DNA of 64,000 nucleotides from Synanceia verrucosa (taxonomy: Eukaryota; Chordata; Actinopteri; Perciformes; Synanceiidae). The stretch lies in NCBI GenBank assembly GCA_029721515.1, contig CM056556.1, forward strand, positions 4,030,501 through 4,094,500. Direction: 5' to 3'. Numbering within the stretch: position 1 is the first letter of the stretch; each line of letters begins with the position of its first letter. Position numbers and translations under genes: made by a program. Positions 45,801 through 59,300 of this stretch are shown piece after piece. The notes beneath the pieces are model-generated. The model saw only the letters and a list, made by a program, of their open reading frames with translations, made no database searches and had not been told where the DNA came from.

Positions 45801-48733
45801 ACTCCTCAGCTATACAACTTTAATGAGGTCAGTCAGTAATCCATTTAAAGACAATAAAGCTCGTCAGCAGGGTATCATCCCAAGATCCCAAGACAAGCAG
45901 CATTCTCATCATCCTCACAGAGATTTTTATTAAACTCTCATGACTGATCTCGTTGCAGATTTTATGTAACATCCTGCTGCATTTCAAACTGCATGCTTAA
46001 CAATCAGCGACATGAAGAGAGCAGCCCCGAAGTCAAGATGTGATCGCACAGCAATGTCAGCAGGTTTTATCGATACCAGCGATAAGAAAGAAGGTCAGTA
46101 TGACGAGGAGGACGACATGAACGACACATCGGCACTCCGTTTTAGTGCATTTCAATGGAATTGCACTGGAACCCTGTTGCCAGGCAACAGTTTGGGTCCA
46201 TGTTTACTTCCTGTCAGCTGATGCCGTCCCATACACTGCAACCAGAACTAAGCGTTTCAGACTGTGAAATAAGTATCTAAATATTGCAGATAAGTGATGT
46301 CACAAATGAGGTCTGCTTTAGTTTTCTTATTAGCATGATTGTATGCAATACCAGAATTAATATTGCACTATACTATACTGCATTTTTGCATTATTCTGCA
46401 CTAACAAGCTTTAAATCTCCTTACTTTTCCTACTGTGTATGGCAACGGTTGTGAAAAAATTTCCTTCAGGATGAATAAAGTTCTATCTCATCTTATCTTA
46501 AGGAGGTTAGGTGAAAATTTAAGGGATTACCAAAGTTATTAAACATTTCATCCTTCGGAGGACGAGTGCAATATTTTCAGACGACCAATCCAATTGTTTG
46601 TTTGTTCATTCAAAACTACGAATGTCAACTTGCTGTTGACCCTAGAGAAAGCTAGTCGGTCCGTCAGTCTGGGCGTCAAGGATATCTGCACCAAATTTCA
46701 CACCAGTCAATCCAATGGTTGTTGATATTTCCGTAGATTTAAACTGCTGACATTTGGTCATTTTGCCAACCAACCTTGATGAGGCAGGAGTTGGTCACCA
46801 CCTGTTTAGGATCCACTACGTCCACCAGCGGCTCCTTCATGGCCACGTTACGGATACAGGTCATATCGAAGCCATACACGTTCTCCCACCCTGGTAAATA
46901 CAGCAGGATAGAGTTACTAAATCTTTGTAAAATACAAACAGATGACATAGTGTTCCCATAAAGGTCTGATCCAGTTTATTCAGTCTTCTATGGTGGGAAA
47001 AGAAAAGCCACAGAAGATGCTCAGTTGGGCTGCAGCTGTAAAACAAGACTAGTCAGGGTCTTGCTCTGTTGTACGACCCTAGAGAGACCTCCAGTCAGCC
47101 ATTTTCACTGTATTTGGGGCTGACTTGTAAACTCAGCCTCGAATATCCTCCCAGCTTTGGATGAAGCGTTTCATACATTATTCATTAAGCTCCTTAAGAG
47201 TGTGAACAAACATCACTATCATGACCTAAACGGAGAGGGAACTGCATCAGCGTAGAGAAAGCTGGTGATAATGAACAGGTCGCACACCCCCGCGGGATCG
47301 TAATGTACTGTATTTGCATTTCTTAACTTGAGCAGCGTGCAGCCCAGTGTAGCACTAATGACCACAGGATGCTTGCTGGAATAGCAGAGTGCTTCAGGAG
47401 GCCACTGAAGGTCATCCTGACCCGCAGAGGAAGGAGTTTGTGGTCAATCTATGCACTTGTCTCCGCCTGACTGTGTGAAAACTTCAAACAAGCTTTAATA
47501 GTATCCAGACATGAGTGAAAAGCTTTGCACTGTGGTGAGCAGGTGTGGTATGACTTCCTCATGGTGCGGTGTGGTTGTATCATTTCCCAGATGTATGGAT
47601 GATTGTGAGTAGGAGGGGTGGGTATTGTTGTCATCAAGGTGCTGCATTGGATCTAATGCAAAAAAAAAGCCAAACAGTGTGTCTGCTACATTAATCTAAG
47701 TGTAACATGTAGCTTCTAGCATATATAGTCATGTTTTGTGGTTGAAAATCATTAATAATGTTATTTTAGCATGATGTGCAATAACTTAACACTGTGTAAA
47801 TTAATTTATGTTGACAGAACCTAATGCATTTTGGGTAAGATAGTAAATTGCGTGTACAACTCCAGAGCAGAAGGTGGCAGTAGTGAGCTAGCCAGGAGTT
47901 TAAGAAACTTTACAGTTTAAAACAAAAGCTGAGAGTCTGTAATGAAGACGATAAGTCCTTTACTTGACTTCAAAATAAACCACTGCACAGAAATGTCACA
48001 TCATTTGTTATTGTCCACTCTATAATTTTGAACAATTAATTTTATCACTGAATGTTTTCGTATTGTGCTCACTGATCATAGCAGCATTAGCAGCTAACCA
48101 TAGCAGCAATAGTTGCTATGGTTAGCTGCTTGGCATTTGCATCGCTTGCTTAATGAGTGTATTATCTATCCATCCATCCATCCATTTTCTACTGCTTATC
48201 CTCATAGGGTCGTGGGGGGCTGGAGTCTATCCCAGCTGTCTTAGGGTGAAAGGCAGGGTACACCCTGGACAAGTCTCCAGTTCATCACAGGACACATAGA
48301 GACAGACAACCACTCACACTCACATTCACATCTACGGTCAATTTAAATTAGCCAATTAACCTAATCCCCATGCATGTTTTTGGATGGTGGGAGGAAGCCG
48401 GAGTACCAGAGAGAACCCACGCAGACACGGGGAGAACATGCAAACTCCACACAGAAAGGCCCCGGGCCGGGAATCGAACCCGGTACCTTCTTGCTGTGAG
48501 GTGACAGTTGAGTGTATTATCATTGGGTGGAAATACTTTCCATAACTTTTTTATGTTCACCCAACAAATAACTATTTTGACCCTGCAGACATAATCCTGG
48601 TCCACCAGGTATTCCACAGTCCAGGTCCAGATATCACACACTTACAGTGTATCTTGAAGTCCTTGTACTGCCTGTCCTCTATGGCCACCACGTACAGAGA
48701 GGCACGGTCAGGAAACATTAATCCGCCGGGTTT
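33664..48733 (-). CDS. prmt8: prmt8 exons 6-10: beta barrel, THW loop and C-terminus
   Basis: Residues 227-412. KPGGLMFPDRASLYVVAIED, then WWENVYGFDMTCI (dimerisation-arm region), DIYTVKTEDLSF, FNIEFTKCHKKTGFST, YTHWKQTVFYLEDY (THW loop at 351-353) and the end ISHDYKMR. No essential residue is missing. Exon 9 (34437-34316) and exon 8 (44000-43850) are separated by 9.4 kb because of the LINE and its flanking arrays. Confidence 0.95.
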
Positions 48734-50346
48734 CTGTTTGACAAATGAGGCAAGGAAATAACTCAGTAATTAATCCTGAACACGTTAGAAAAGGTCTACA
48801 TTACAGCGTCAGTGACATTTCATTCGTCAGCCGAGTTTAACTTCTGGAGGTGTTATAGTTCCCAGAGCTGTTCACAGTGTAAAACTACAAGATGATTTCC
48901 CAATTACAGAGGATGATGAACAATTATAATCAATGATGGAACGTTGCTGCTGACATTATAGACGTCTTGTTAATATAAAATGTCTTCCCTTGAACATCCT
49001 TCAATGCTTCTCTTCTGTTAATGTAATAAGGATCATTCTGCTATTAAAATATTATATTGACAAAGTTTTGAGTTACCAGGGAATAGAACTATTTACAGTA
49101 GGGGTGGATATTGGCAAGGACTTCACAATACGATACATATCGCAATATTTGAATCAAGATACGATACATTATTGCGATATACTACATAGTTCACTGGGAA
49201 TTTAAAATGCAGCTTTAAATACAAGTTGTATATATACAGTATGTACACAAATTTATATGTACATATACATGTGCTTATATTTATACACATAAATATACAT
49301 ACTATACTGGGGCTCTCGAAGTTACAGAGTAAACATGATTGATCGGCCCAAAACATGACTTTTTTGGGGGAAAAATTCAATATTAAGAAATTTAAAAATT
49401 GATATTATATCAGAGGAAAAAGTATCACAATATATTGCCATATCAGTATTTTTTTCCATCCCTAATATACAATTTATTATAATGTATTTCCCATAAATGG
49501 GACTCTATCTGTCCTACTAACTTAAAATGTAAATTTCAATTTCAATAATAATATTTTTTTCAGACTCTGTTTGTTGCTTTTCTTTCACTTATTGGATACT
49601 TTTATTTTTCTATTAATTTATATGGTAAAGTGTTCCAAATACTGCTTAGTTTCAAGGACTAAACATGTCCTTCTGATTTAAATAGCTGTGCATTTAATTT
49701 TGAATGTTATCAGTTTTTTTGTTTTTTTTGCTTTGAATTTCAGCCTAAATCTCTAGATAATGTTATCAGGTTAATTAAAGTAGGTCCTGATAATATCAGT
49801 TTGTTACTGATACACTAAAAAGATCATGTCTGTACACACCCACACACACACACACACACACACATCCTACTGTACCAGCCACTTGTCCCTGGCAAAGATG
49901 ACGGTGTTCAGCATGGATTCATAGAAGAGGCAGTAGCCCATCCACTCAGATATGATGATGTCAACCTTCTCAACAGGAAGCTCCACCTCCTCCACCTTCC
50001 CTTTGAAGATGGTGATCACTGCAACACACAACATATTGTTTGAGTCAATCAACGCTCACATTATGGTCTCAAAAAAGTGTCTTTACACTCCTAAACGTAA
50101 AAAATACAGGACTGATTATGAAGTGTTCAATGAGTACATAGGACCTGCAGATAGTCTGTGACATTTAAGACAATATTGCATCATTGCATACGAGGGGTGG
50201 GAATACTTAATTCTTCTGATATAATTTTGATTTTAAAATATAAAAAAGTAATGTTTTGGGCCAATTCTAAATCCAGAGCAGCTTCTGCATTTAGAAATAA
50301 AAATTTAAATAAAATAATCCAAATTAATATGTATGTATGTATTATA

Positions 50347-50381
<35 letters not shown>

Positions 50382-53300
50382 ATATGTATATGTACATATG
50401 GTATATACAACAAAGCAGCATTTTAAATTTCTCAGTGATCAATGTAGCAATATATTGCAATATCACAATAATGTATTGTATCGTGACTAAAGTATCACGA
50501 TACGTATCGTATCATGAAGTCCTTTCCAATACCAACCCCCACTGCATGCCAGGAATAATCTGATAAGGAAGAAAGAAAGAAAGTTTGTACAGTTTGTGCT
50601 GCCAGGATAGACATTTTGTTCTTCTGGGGTTTCACAGCAGAGATGGAGTGGATCTTTGAGCTGACCTCAGCCCTTTTTTGTTCTGCCTTGGTGAGAAGTT
50701 ATTGAAGAGTTTCCCTGGTGATGCAGAGTGTCTGTCAGAATCTGAAACTCTGGAGTGTCAACTCCCCTCTCAATTACTTGTGCACACTTGATATTCATGG
50801 GCTCGTTGAGGGAACATCGGCTGACAGCGTAGTTTATGGAGCTATCATTTGGTAGCTTCACAGTGAGTAGTTACACAGGCGCCATGATTTAAACGTATGC
50901 TTTGAAGCTCCATAAGCTGGCAGCACGTTTGTGCAAATGAATACAAATGAGGCGGCCCGGTGCTACACGGAGCGACGAACGGCGTATCCGAATGAGGCCG
51001 TCCATGTGATCATTCAAAATCCTGAAAGGTGGGATGCCCGTCTCTATCCCTCTCTCTCTCCTCATTCACTATTCCTGTCACGACCAAAAGCGAGTTTGTT
51101 GCTCCCTTCGCTGCAGATGAAGTGCAGCATCATCAGAACAGCTGCTGCTCTTACCGCTGTCGAGGTGGTTGGATTTGATGATCCTCTCTGAGTACTCTGA
51201 TATACTGGAGCATTCAATCTGACAGGAAAAAAAGAGGAAAACATAAATTAAATGACCATGGATGAAGGCCTGTGGTGCTTTTGGGAAGAGAATCTTTAAT
51301 GGATGCCTGTAAAGCAGATTCAGAGGACTTTAAATGTTACTGCCGCTCTGACTTTGACTTTGGAAAGCCTCAGATAAAAGCACAAGCTTTATTACTGAAA
51401 TACTAAAGTGTCCCATCATATGTTGTTTAGATCCTGACATTTGAAGTTTATTCATATTTTATTATTAATTTTGGAATACAAATTATGGAAAAAAATACAC
51501 TAAGAGGCATTAAAAATGCAACATTGTATTTTTTTCGATATTAATTTGAATTTTCATAATTTATTGGGCGACTTCACTTGGTGTGATACTGAACATGAAT
51601 GAACAAAAGCAACAATAGAAAAAATGATCAACATGGATTACAAATGTCAGTATCTTGTGTGATCGTCGTGGCATAGACATGATGAGCGCGTTGATTTCGG
51701 CCACTGGAATCGCTTCCCACTCTTCCAAGAGTGCAGTACGGAGACCAGCAACCGTCACCGGCAGTGGAGTACGACGCCGTACACGGCGATCCAGATTGTC
51801 CCAAAGGTGTTCAATCGGATTCATATCCGGGGAATAAGGCGGCCAGTCCATAACCTGCACATTATGTCTGTGCATAACGTGCCTGCAGGCGTGAGACCAC
51901 ATCTGTGGATGCCAAAATGCCTGGCTACCCTCGCTTCGGTCATTCCGGATCTCAGCATACCAATGGCCTGCTCCCTCATGTTTGCTGCTAAGCGTGGCAT
52001 GGTGACCGTCTGTGGCAGCTTGCATTTTTCCTCCGGGTTTTTAAAGCCTTGACCATCCATCCATCCATCCATTATCTACCGCTTATCCTCATAGGGTCGC
52101 GGGGGGGCTGGAGCCTATCCCAGCTGTCTTAGGGCGGAAGGCAGGGTACACCCTGGACAAGTCGCCACCTCATCGCAGGGCACATAAGCCTTGACCAGTT
52201 GAGCTCAAATCACCAAAAGAACTCATTGAAAGCTTTCAAACAATGTCCTAACGAATCACACATGCAAAAGCAGGGATTGGTACCATCTGCCACGTTAATT
52301 TATTATTTGAGCTGAAAAATGTGGCTCCATAGTTTCAACAGCCACGAGTGGTAGTAAACAAAACATTCTTTTCTATACAAAGTAGTTGTGTCCAATTTTA
52401 TTTTACATTGACTTTGTTGCATTTTTAATGCCTCCGTATATTTCCACCCAATTATAATATGCTAATATGCAAGAAATTATTTTGTTGAGTGATATAAATG
52501 TAAATATGCTGGGTCAATACAGGGTGTTGATGTTACTATTACTGTTACTATTACTATTATGTTACTATTTGTTGGGTGAACATACCAAAAAAATTAGAAA
52601 GTTATTTCCACCCAGTTATAATACGCTCAATCAGCAAGCGATGCAAATGCTAAGTAGCTAACCATAGCAATAATGCTGCTGTGGTTAGCTGCTAATGCTG
52701 CTATGATTAGTGAGCACACTACGAAAACAATCAAATTTATAGAGCAGACAATAACAAGTTATGTGACAAGTACGTCAAAACAGTTCAATTAAACACAGAT
52801 GATGACATAACGCGTGCCGCTACAGACGGTGTTAATCCTTTCAGTCGTGTTTGCTCTCCAGGGATTTATTTTTCATGTATTGTCCCTGAATGAATGTGTC
52901 CAGCATGGCAGCCGTCGTACGGTGCTCTCTGGAGAACAACACAAGGTCATCTTCTCTTATCATCTCTCTGTGGGAGGTTTCTGCTGCAGTCCTGAACACC
53001 GCTTGTGAAAGATTTAAAAACCTGAAAAGTGGCTCTTGCAGTTTTAAGAAAAAGGTGGGGAGTGAGATACATTAATTAACCAGAGATGGTGAAGGCATTT
53101 TCTCTGGCCTGCAGCGCTTCACAGCAACAAGCAGCTTTTTATCAATGTTTGTATATTTATGACTCAGAGAGGCTGACACTGCAAGAATCCTAAATACGTA
53201 GTGGAAGATAAGACAATATGAAGGGATGGAGTTAAGAAGGTGACCAGCCTCTGTGAAATAGAGCATCTTACTTTAAATAATTAAGGTAAAGATTAGTCTC

Positions 53301-56300
53301 TGCTTAGCTGCAACCAGCCGTTTAGCTCCGATGGGACGTTCAACTTCTAGTTTCATTCGTCTTTGGACATTTTAAATTCTTTTAAATTATTCTCACCCCA
53401 CTGCTTTTTCTTTGTCCTCTGTCACATTTCCCTCTTCGCCTTCCCTCTGTTACACGTTTTCTGTCCTGAGCTACTCGCTTGACACATTACTGATCTATCG
53501 AGGTGTCAGTAATAACAGAGTTATCGCATAACAATGCTCCTCCATTCATCAGAATGCACCCGGGACACCTCCAGTAAGCAGCTCCCTAAACAAAATGAGG
53601 ACATAATTCAGGAGGAAGTGTTTGTCGATAACGACCTCTTGCAGCATGGAGGAGTCTGAGAGGATTGGATTTTCACCTGAGTGTGTTCCTCTGTTTGTCC
53701 GAAGGGTGACGACTTATTCATGCTGCAAGAGGTCCATCTGGTCGTGATCAAGCAGGGGACTCTTGAATGAACTCTAGGTGCTGTGGATCGTAAAAAATAT
53801 GTAAAGAAATAAAGGCTGGGCCCTTTGTGGTGAGAGCAGACTGAAAAATAAAAGCATTCAGCTGTTGCCTCGGACTCTCATGGAGCAATTAGGTCAACGC
53901 TTTTGTCACTTTAGAGGAGGAAGTAGATTATAAGAGTGTCTCAATACAGCTTTTTCACTTCCAATACGATAGCAATATTGCAGCCTTGAGTAATGGCCGA
54001 TACCGATATCAGCAGGAATCATATGTACTTTTTTTTATGTACTTATTTTGTAGTATGGGATGTTAGAAAAGGCTTGATCAAATGATATTACTCAAAAAAT
54101 ATTTTACTTAAATTTTAACCTTAAACATGAGAATATTCTAATAATTGAATAAATAAAAAACAATTAGAAGACCCTGAAAAGTGCTGATATCAGAGGTTTT
54201 AGATGCAGACTGATATAATCCGATACTCGTTTTTTTTTTCTGCTGATATCAAACTGATATCCGATGATGATCATATTGAATAGTTGTTGTTGTTGTTGTT
54301 GTTGCAGTATGACACATACTCCTCGCTCTTGTTTCCTCAGTGTGCTGACAGGATGCAGTGATTTGACATTTGCTTATTAGTGGAGGGCTGCTCAGGTTTT
54401 TCTGCCCACTGCTCTCACACATCACCTTTTTCCACTTGCCCATTCAAAACAACGGCTGCATCCACTGCATAAACCAACAGGAATGCACCAGGTGCATGCA
54501 CATAGTGTGTGTTTGCTGTGATAATGGGGACGTCAGCCCTCTAATTGGCAACGATTCCTCGTCTCTCTCTGAATCTCTGTGGGAAGAGACGGCCATTAGC
54601 CAGGTGTCCATCAGAGTCATGCTTTCAGCAGGAGCGCTGAGTCCTCGAGGCGTCAACACACCTTCCCATGATGCCTTTGGCACCTCTCACTAGTGTCAGG
54701 AAGAGTCACCGTCACTGTGGACTCCCACTGGTCCTCCTCTCTGCAGACACAGTGAGTACACCTTTGTGACTTCGCCCAGGTGTGACATACTCTCTGTCTG
54801 AGCTCTTCACCTGTGAGTCATTCACTAAGTCCGACATGAGAGCCTCAGCGCTAATCTATGTAATTATGACATACTATTAATAACCTCCGCCAAGGAGGTT
54901 ATGTTTTCACCAGGGTTTGTTTATTATTTGTTGGTTTGCAAAATAACAAAAAGTTGTGGACGGATTTTGACGAAATTTTCAGCGTTGGTCAGAAGTGGCC
55001 TAACTTAAAACTGATTAATTTTTGGTGGATCCATTTCAACGTCACCACCAAAAATTAAACAGTTTTAAGTTAGGACACTTCGGACCAACCCTGAAAATTT
55101 CGTCGAAAACCCTCCATAACTTTTTGATTTACTTTGCACACTGACAAACCAACAAACCAATCAACAAACCCTGGTGAAAACATAGGCTAAAGAGGTCTGC
55201 ACTCCCAGTGCTTTTCTAGTTTAATATACGACCCCCATCTGAGAGGATTATTACCTTTAGATGTTTCACTATTAAAATAGTAACGAGAAAGATCTAAGAG
55301 AAATTGATTCATACTGAAGAAAATTCATTAGCCTACATAAAAAGAATAGAAAGTGTGTAAACGTAAATATTAACACCAGAGGGTTATAGTGTAGAATAAT
55401 GCCAGACACGGAACTAAAACAGAAAAGTAATATTGCTCATGGATGGAACTATTGAGAAATTACATAATTCCCCTTTTTGCTCCTCAAGGACCCCTGGGAG
55501 TACACGGACCACACATTGAAAACCAGCTAACATTTAGAAATATGCTTGTGTAGTAAAAATAGCCTGAGTTGCATTCAGCTCATCACTTTAAGACCCATTT
55601 ATGGTCCATCAATCTCTGAGAAAAGTATATTTTTTCTGTTTTTTATCAAGCTGATATCGTTTCATCAATAAGCATCAAAAGCCTTTTTTTAACTTTTGAA
55701 CAGTCTGTGGATCTGCAGGAAGAGTAATGAACTGAGAGTTCAATCATTTAGAACAACTTAGTTTTTATAAAACTTTTATGTCTTATAAGGTGTCGTGTAG
55801 CGAAAATCTGCTCAAGTAGTTACTCTCTTTTGCTTGCTACAAGTCACTCATTTACGTTCACTTTTTTTATCTTCTATATTGTAACACAGAGGACGGTTAT
55901 CCAAACTATGTGACCTTTTGACACTCCTGAATGATATTTAATAAACCCTCTTTAACCCGCTTTTTGCACATTTAGGGCCAAAGACTCATACTTTTCAAAT
56001 TTAAACTTTAACATGTAAAATTGCATTCAATTGCATTGTTTTCTTCTTAAAAGAAACATCATTTTAAACTATTTTTACACTCTAGCATGTAGTAAATTGT
56101 AAATATTTGCCAAATATTGTATATTCCAAGACTTCTGGATGAGCAAAGAAAAGATCCAGACAGAAAAGTTAAAGTTAAAATGTTAAAAAGTTAATGTACA
56201 CTCTCTCTGTAACACTGAAACAGCTGCTCAGTGTTAAACATAAACATTTTTTATTATGATTGGCTATTGATGATGTACTGTACACTAAATTATATGTCTC

Positions 56301-59300
56301 TGATACATATGGAGCTGGGCTCCAGCACATCTTTTATGGGTGCTGAGCAGAGGTGATGGCTTTTCTATTTCGTGTAACGAGCTCCATGTGACAGACTGAT
56401 GTTTTTGTTGGCTCAGAGCCTAGCTCTTCCCTCCCAAGCCCATCTCTCACACGGCTTTAGGTATGATGAAGGCACCGGGCACTGGAGCAGAATTCAAACT
56501 GAGAGCATCTAAGTCAAAGGTGAACAGCGTCCCTGAAATATTAGCCCCCGTTAATGCTGGTAAATCCCTTCCAGATGGGCAGGAGCGACACTAGTGTGTG
56601 GTTAAAAAATACTCCAACTGAAGTGATATTTCAGTACAAAGAGAGAGGAGCTGAGCGAGACAGCAGAAGAGGGACGGAAAGCAAATATGGGATGTGAGGC
56701 AAAGTCGCACAAAAACACATAATGTCAAGCAGTAGCTCAGAACAAGTCTCTTGGCAATTCCAAGTCAATCATCCTCCCCTGAAGCAAACACACACACATC
56801 GTCTAGAGCATAAAAAAAGAAAAAAAATATCCACGTGGTTATCTCAAACTGGCGGTGGGTATGCGGCGTGTATTCTCAGACATGCCCTGACTAGCAATTA
56901 CTTCTGCTCTAGTACACGATAAGAGAAAAGAGCTCTTAAATGGCTGCAGCCTGCCGACCTGAGCGGCCACACACTTTTTGTCTGCTACATTAATCTAAGT
57001 GTAACATGTAGCTTCTCCCATATACAGTCATGTTTTGTGGTTGAATATCATTCAGTAATGTTATTTTAGCATGATGTCCAATAACTTAACATTGTGTAAA
57101 TTAATTTATGTTGACAGAACCTAATGCATTTTGGGTAAGACAGTAAAATGCGTGTACATCTCCAGAGCAGAAGGTGGCAGTAGTGAGCGAGCCGGGAGTT
57201 TAAGAAACTTTACAGTTTAAAACACATGCTGAGAGTCTGTAATGAAGACGATAAGATAAGTACTTTACTTAACTTAAAATAAGTTTGACTTCAAAATAAA
57301 CCACTGCACAGAAATGTCACATCACTTGTTATTGTCCGCTCTATAATTTCATCACTGAATGTTTTCGTAGTGTCACCGATCATGCAGCATTAGTTGCTAT
57401 GGTTAGCTACTTAGCATTTGCATCGTTTGTTAAATGAGCGTATAATAATTGGGTGGAAATAACTTTGCAAATGTTTTTGTATGTTCACCCAACAAATGAC
57501 TATTTTGAGCGTATATAGGGAGGCCTGAAAAGAAGGGTCAACATGTACTGGTTCAGTGCCTTACCCCGTACACGTGCTTTGCCCCCGCTTTGGCCGCGAA
57601 CATGGACAGTATCCCGGTCCCACTTCCAACATCCAGCACGATTTTGTCTTTAAAGACGTGCTTGTTGTGGTACATGGAGTTCCTGTAGGTGAGCGTCCTC
57701 ACTTCGTCCTTCAGCATCTCCTGGTTCAGCACAGGACAGATAATATGAGGACCATGTTGACACAGGTAACCCCAGAGAAGGATGACAATTTGTTGAATTT
57801 AAAAACACCGGCTGGACAACGGCGGTCTGGATTAGTTGTGAAATCCAGAGTGGAGCGGTGACAAATAGCACACAACCTTCCCCTAATCTCCCTCTGTTAC
57901 CCCTCAGCTGTATGACTCCATATTCAAATCATAGATGGTGTTTCTGAATTAATCCCCCACGAGCCTCTGGGCTCAGTCTGTCTGTGAATGTGTGAGTGTG
58001 AAGAATATTCAGAAAGGACAAAAGAAAAAAAAAAATACAGCCGACCTACTTTCCGAAAACATAAAAGATTTATTTCACAGGTCACTCTTTTATACGTATA
58101 TCTCCTCTTCATACAATGCTGACGAACTGATTCATAAAAGAACATAATAGTGGAAATATGAGAAATAACAAAAGAAAAGCTGTGTTTAATAATGGCTCGC
58201 TGTTGATCAAGATAAAAGTATCTTAACTCATTGAGTGCCAGCCCTTTTATAAAAGTGTCTTGTTCCAGCGTTTTTGCCCATTTTGAGTCATATTTCTAGA
58301 CCCACAGAATATTTTGTACTATGACTATGAAAACACTGAATAGCTCAAATGAAAGAAGAGACTCTCTATTTAATCATGAAAAAAATGTTTGTTTTTATCT
58401 TGTTCCATTCTTGTTTTATCAGAGGTAGAGTAGAGGACACTTTCACCAAAATCACCACTTTTTGTCCAAATTCTGTTTGTCTTGCTCTCTAATCTCGATC
58501 GTCTCCACTTCCTGTTTTGATCTCTGTGGTGTGTACCGTCTCTTTATGCTCTGACTACATCTCCCAGAAGCCCCAACATTACTCACAGACTCCTGGAGAC
58601 CGCAATCGGCGACCTGCTGCTGAAAAAACACTTGGCACCCAAGAGTCAGATTTTAAATGTCATAAAAATATGTCAGTGGCGCTCAAAGAGATAATTGGCA
58701 TCAGACACCAAACAAAAACCTCTTGTGGTCTATTCACCTCTGCTTGGTGACTATGCTGTTGTGTTTCCCCAGTGGAGGTTAATCAGACATACCTGGTCCC
58801 TGAACGCCCCGTGAATATAAACCAGTGTCCTCACATCTCTGCATTGTTTCTTATTTTTCCTTTTCCTCCATGCAGCACATTTTCACTCATCTATGACTGA
58901 CTTTACACACTCTTTCTATCTATTTTGTGGCTATATTTTGGTTTATAAATTATTTTATTCCTTAGTAAACCCATGTGTCTCCCATTTTGTTGACTCAGTC
59001 TCAGAACCAGGATGTGTCAAAGCAGTTTTATTATTTGTGAATTTACACTGTTGCAAAAATGTGCACATGCATGAAGCGCTGGGGTTACTATCATCTGATG
59101 AAAAATGAGTGTTGCAGGGAAGATGCAAACTGCGGTGCAAAAGGCTCTGTTTGTGTTTCAGAAATTTGTAGTTCCCGAGATTTGTCCCTGAGGCTGAGGC
59201 ACAGGGGCAATCTATATCTGTCAGTCATTCTCAGCGTGACAGAACCTTACCTCATGTATGCCAAAGTGGGCATACGAGTCAAAGTAGTAGTCCCGTGACG

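Noticed and set aside
49867..50052. PRMT1 instead of PRMT8
   Set aside because: The catalytic exons alone fit both, but exon 1 (MGIKHSSRC) with the proline-rich exon 2, and the cracr2a neighbour, are specific to PRMT8.
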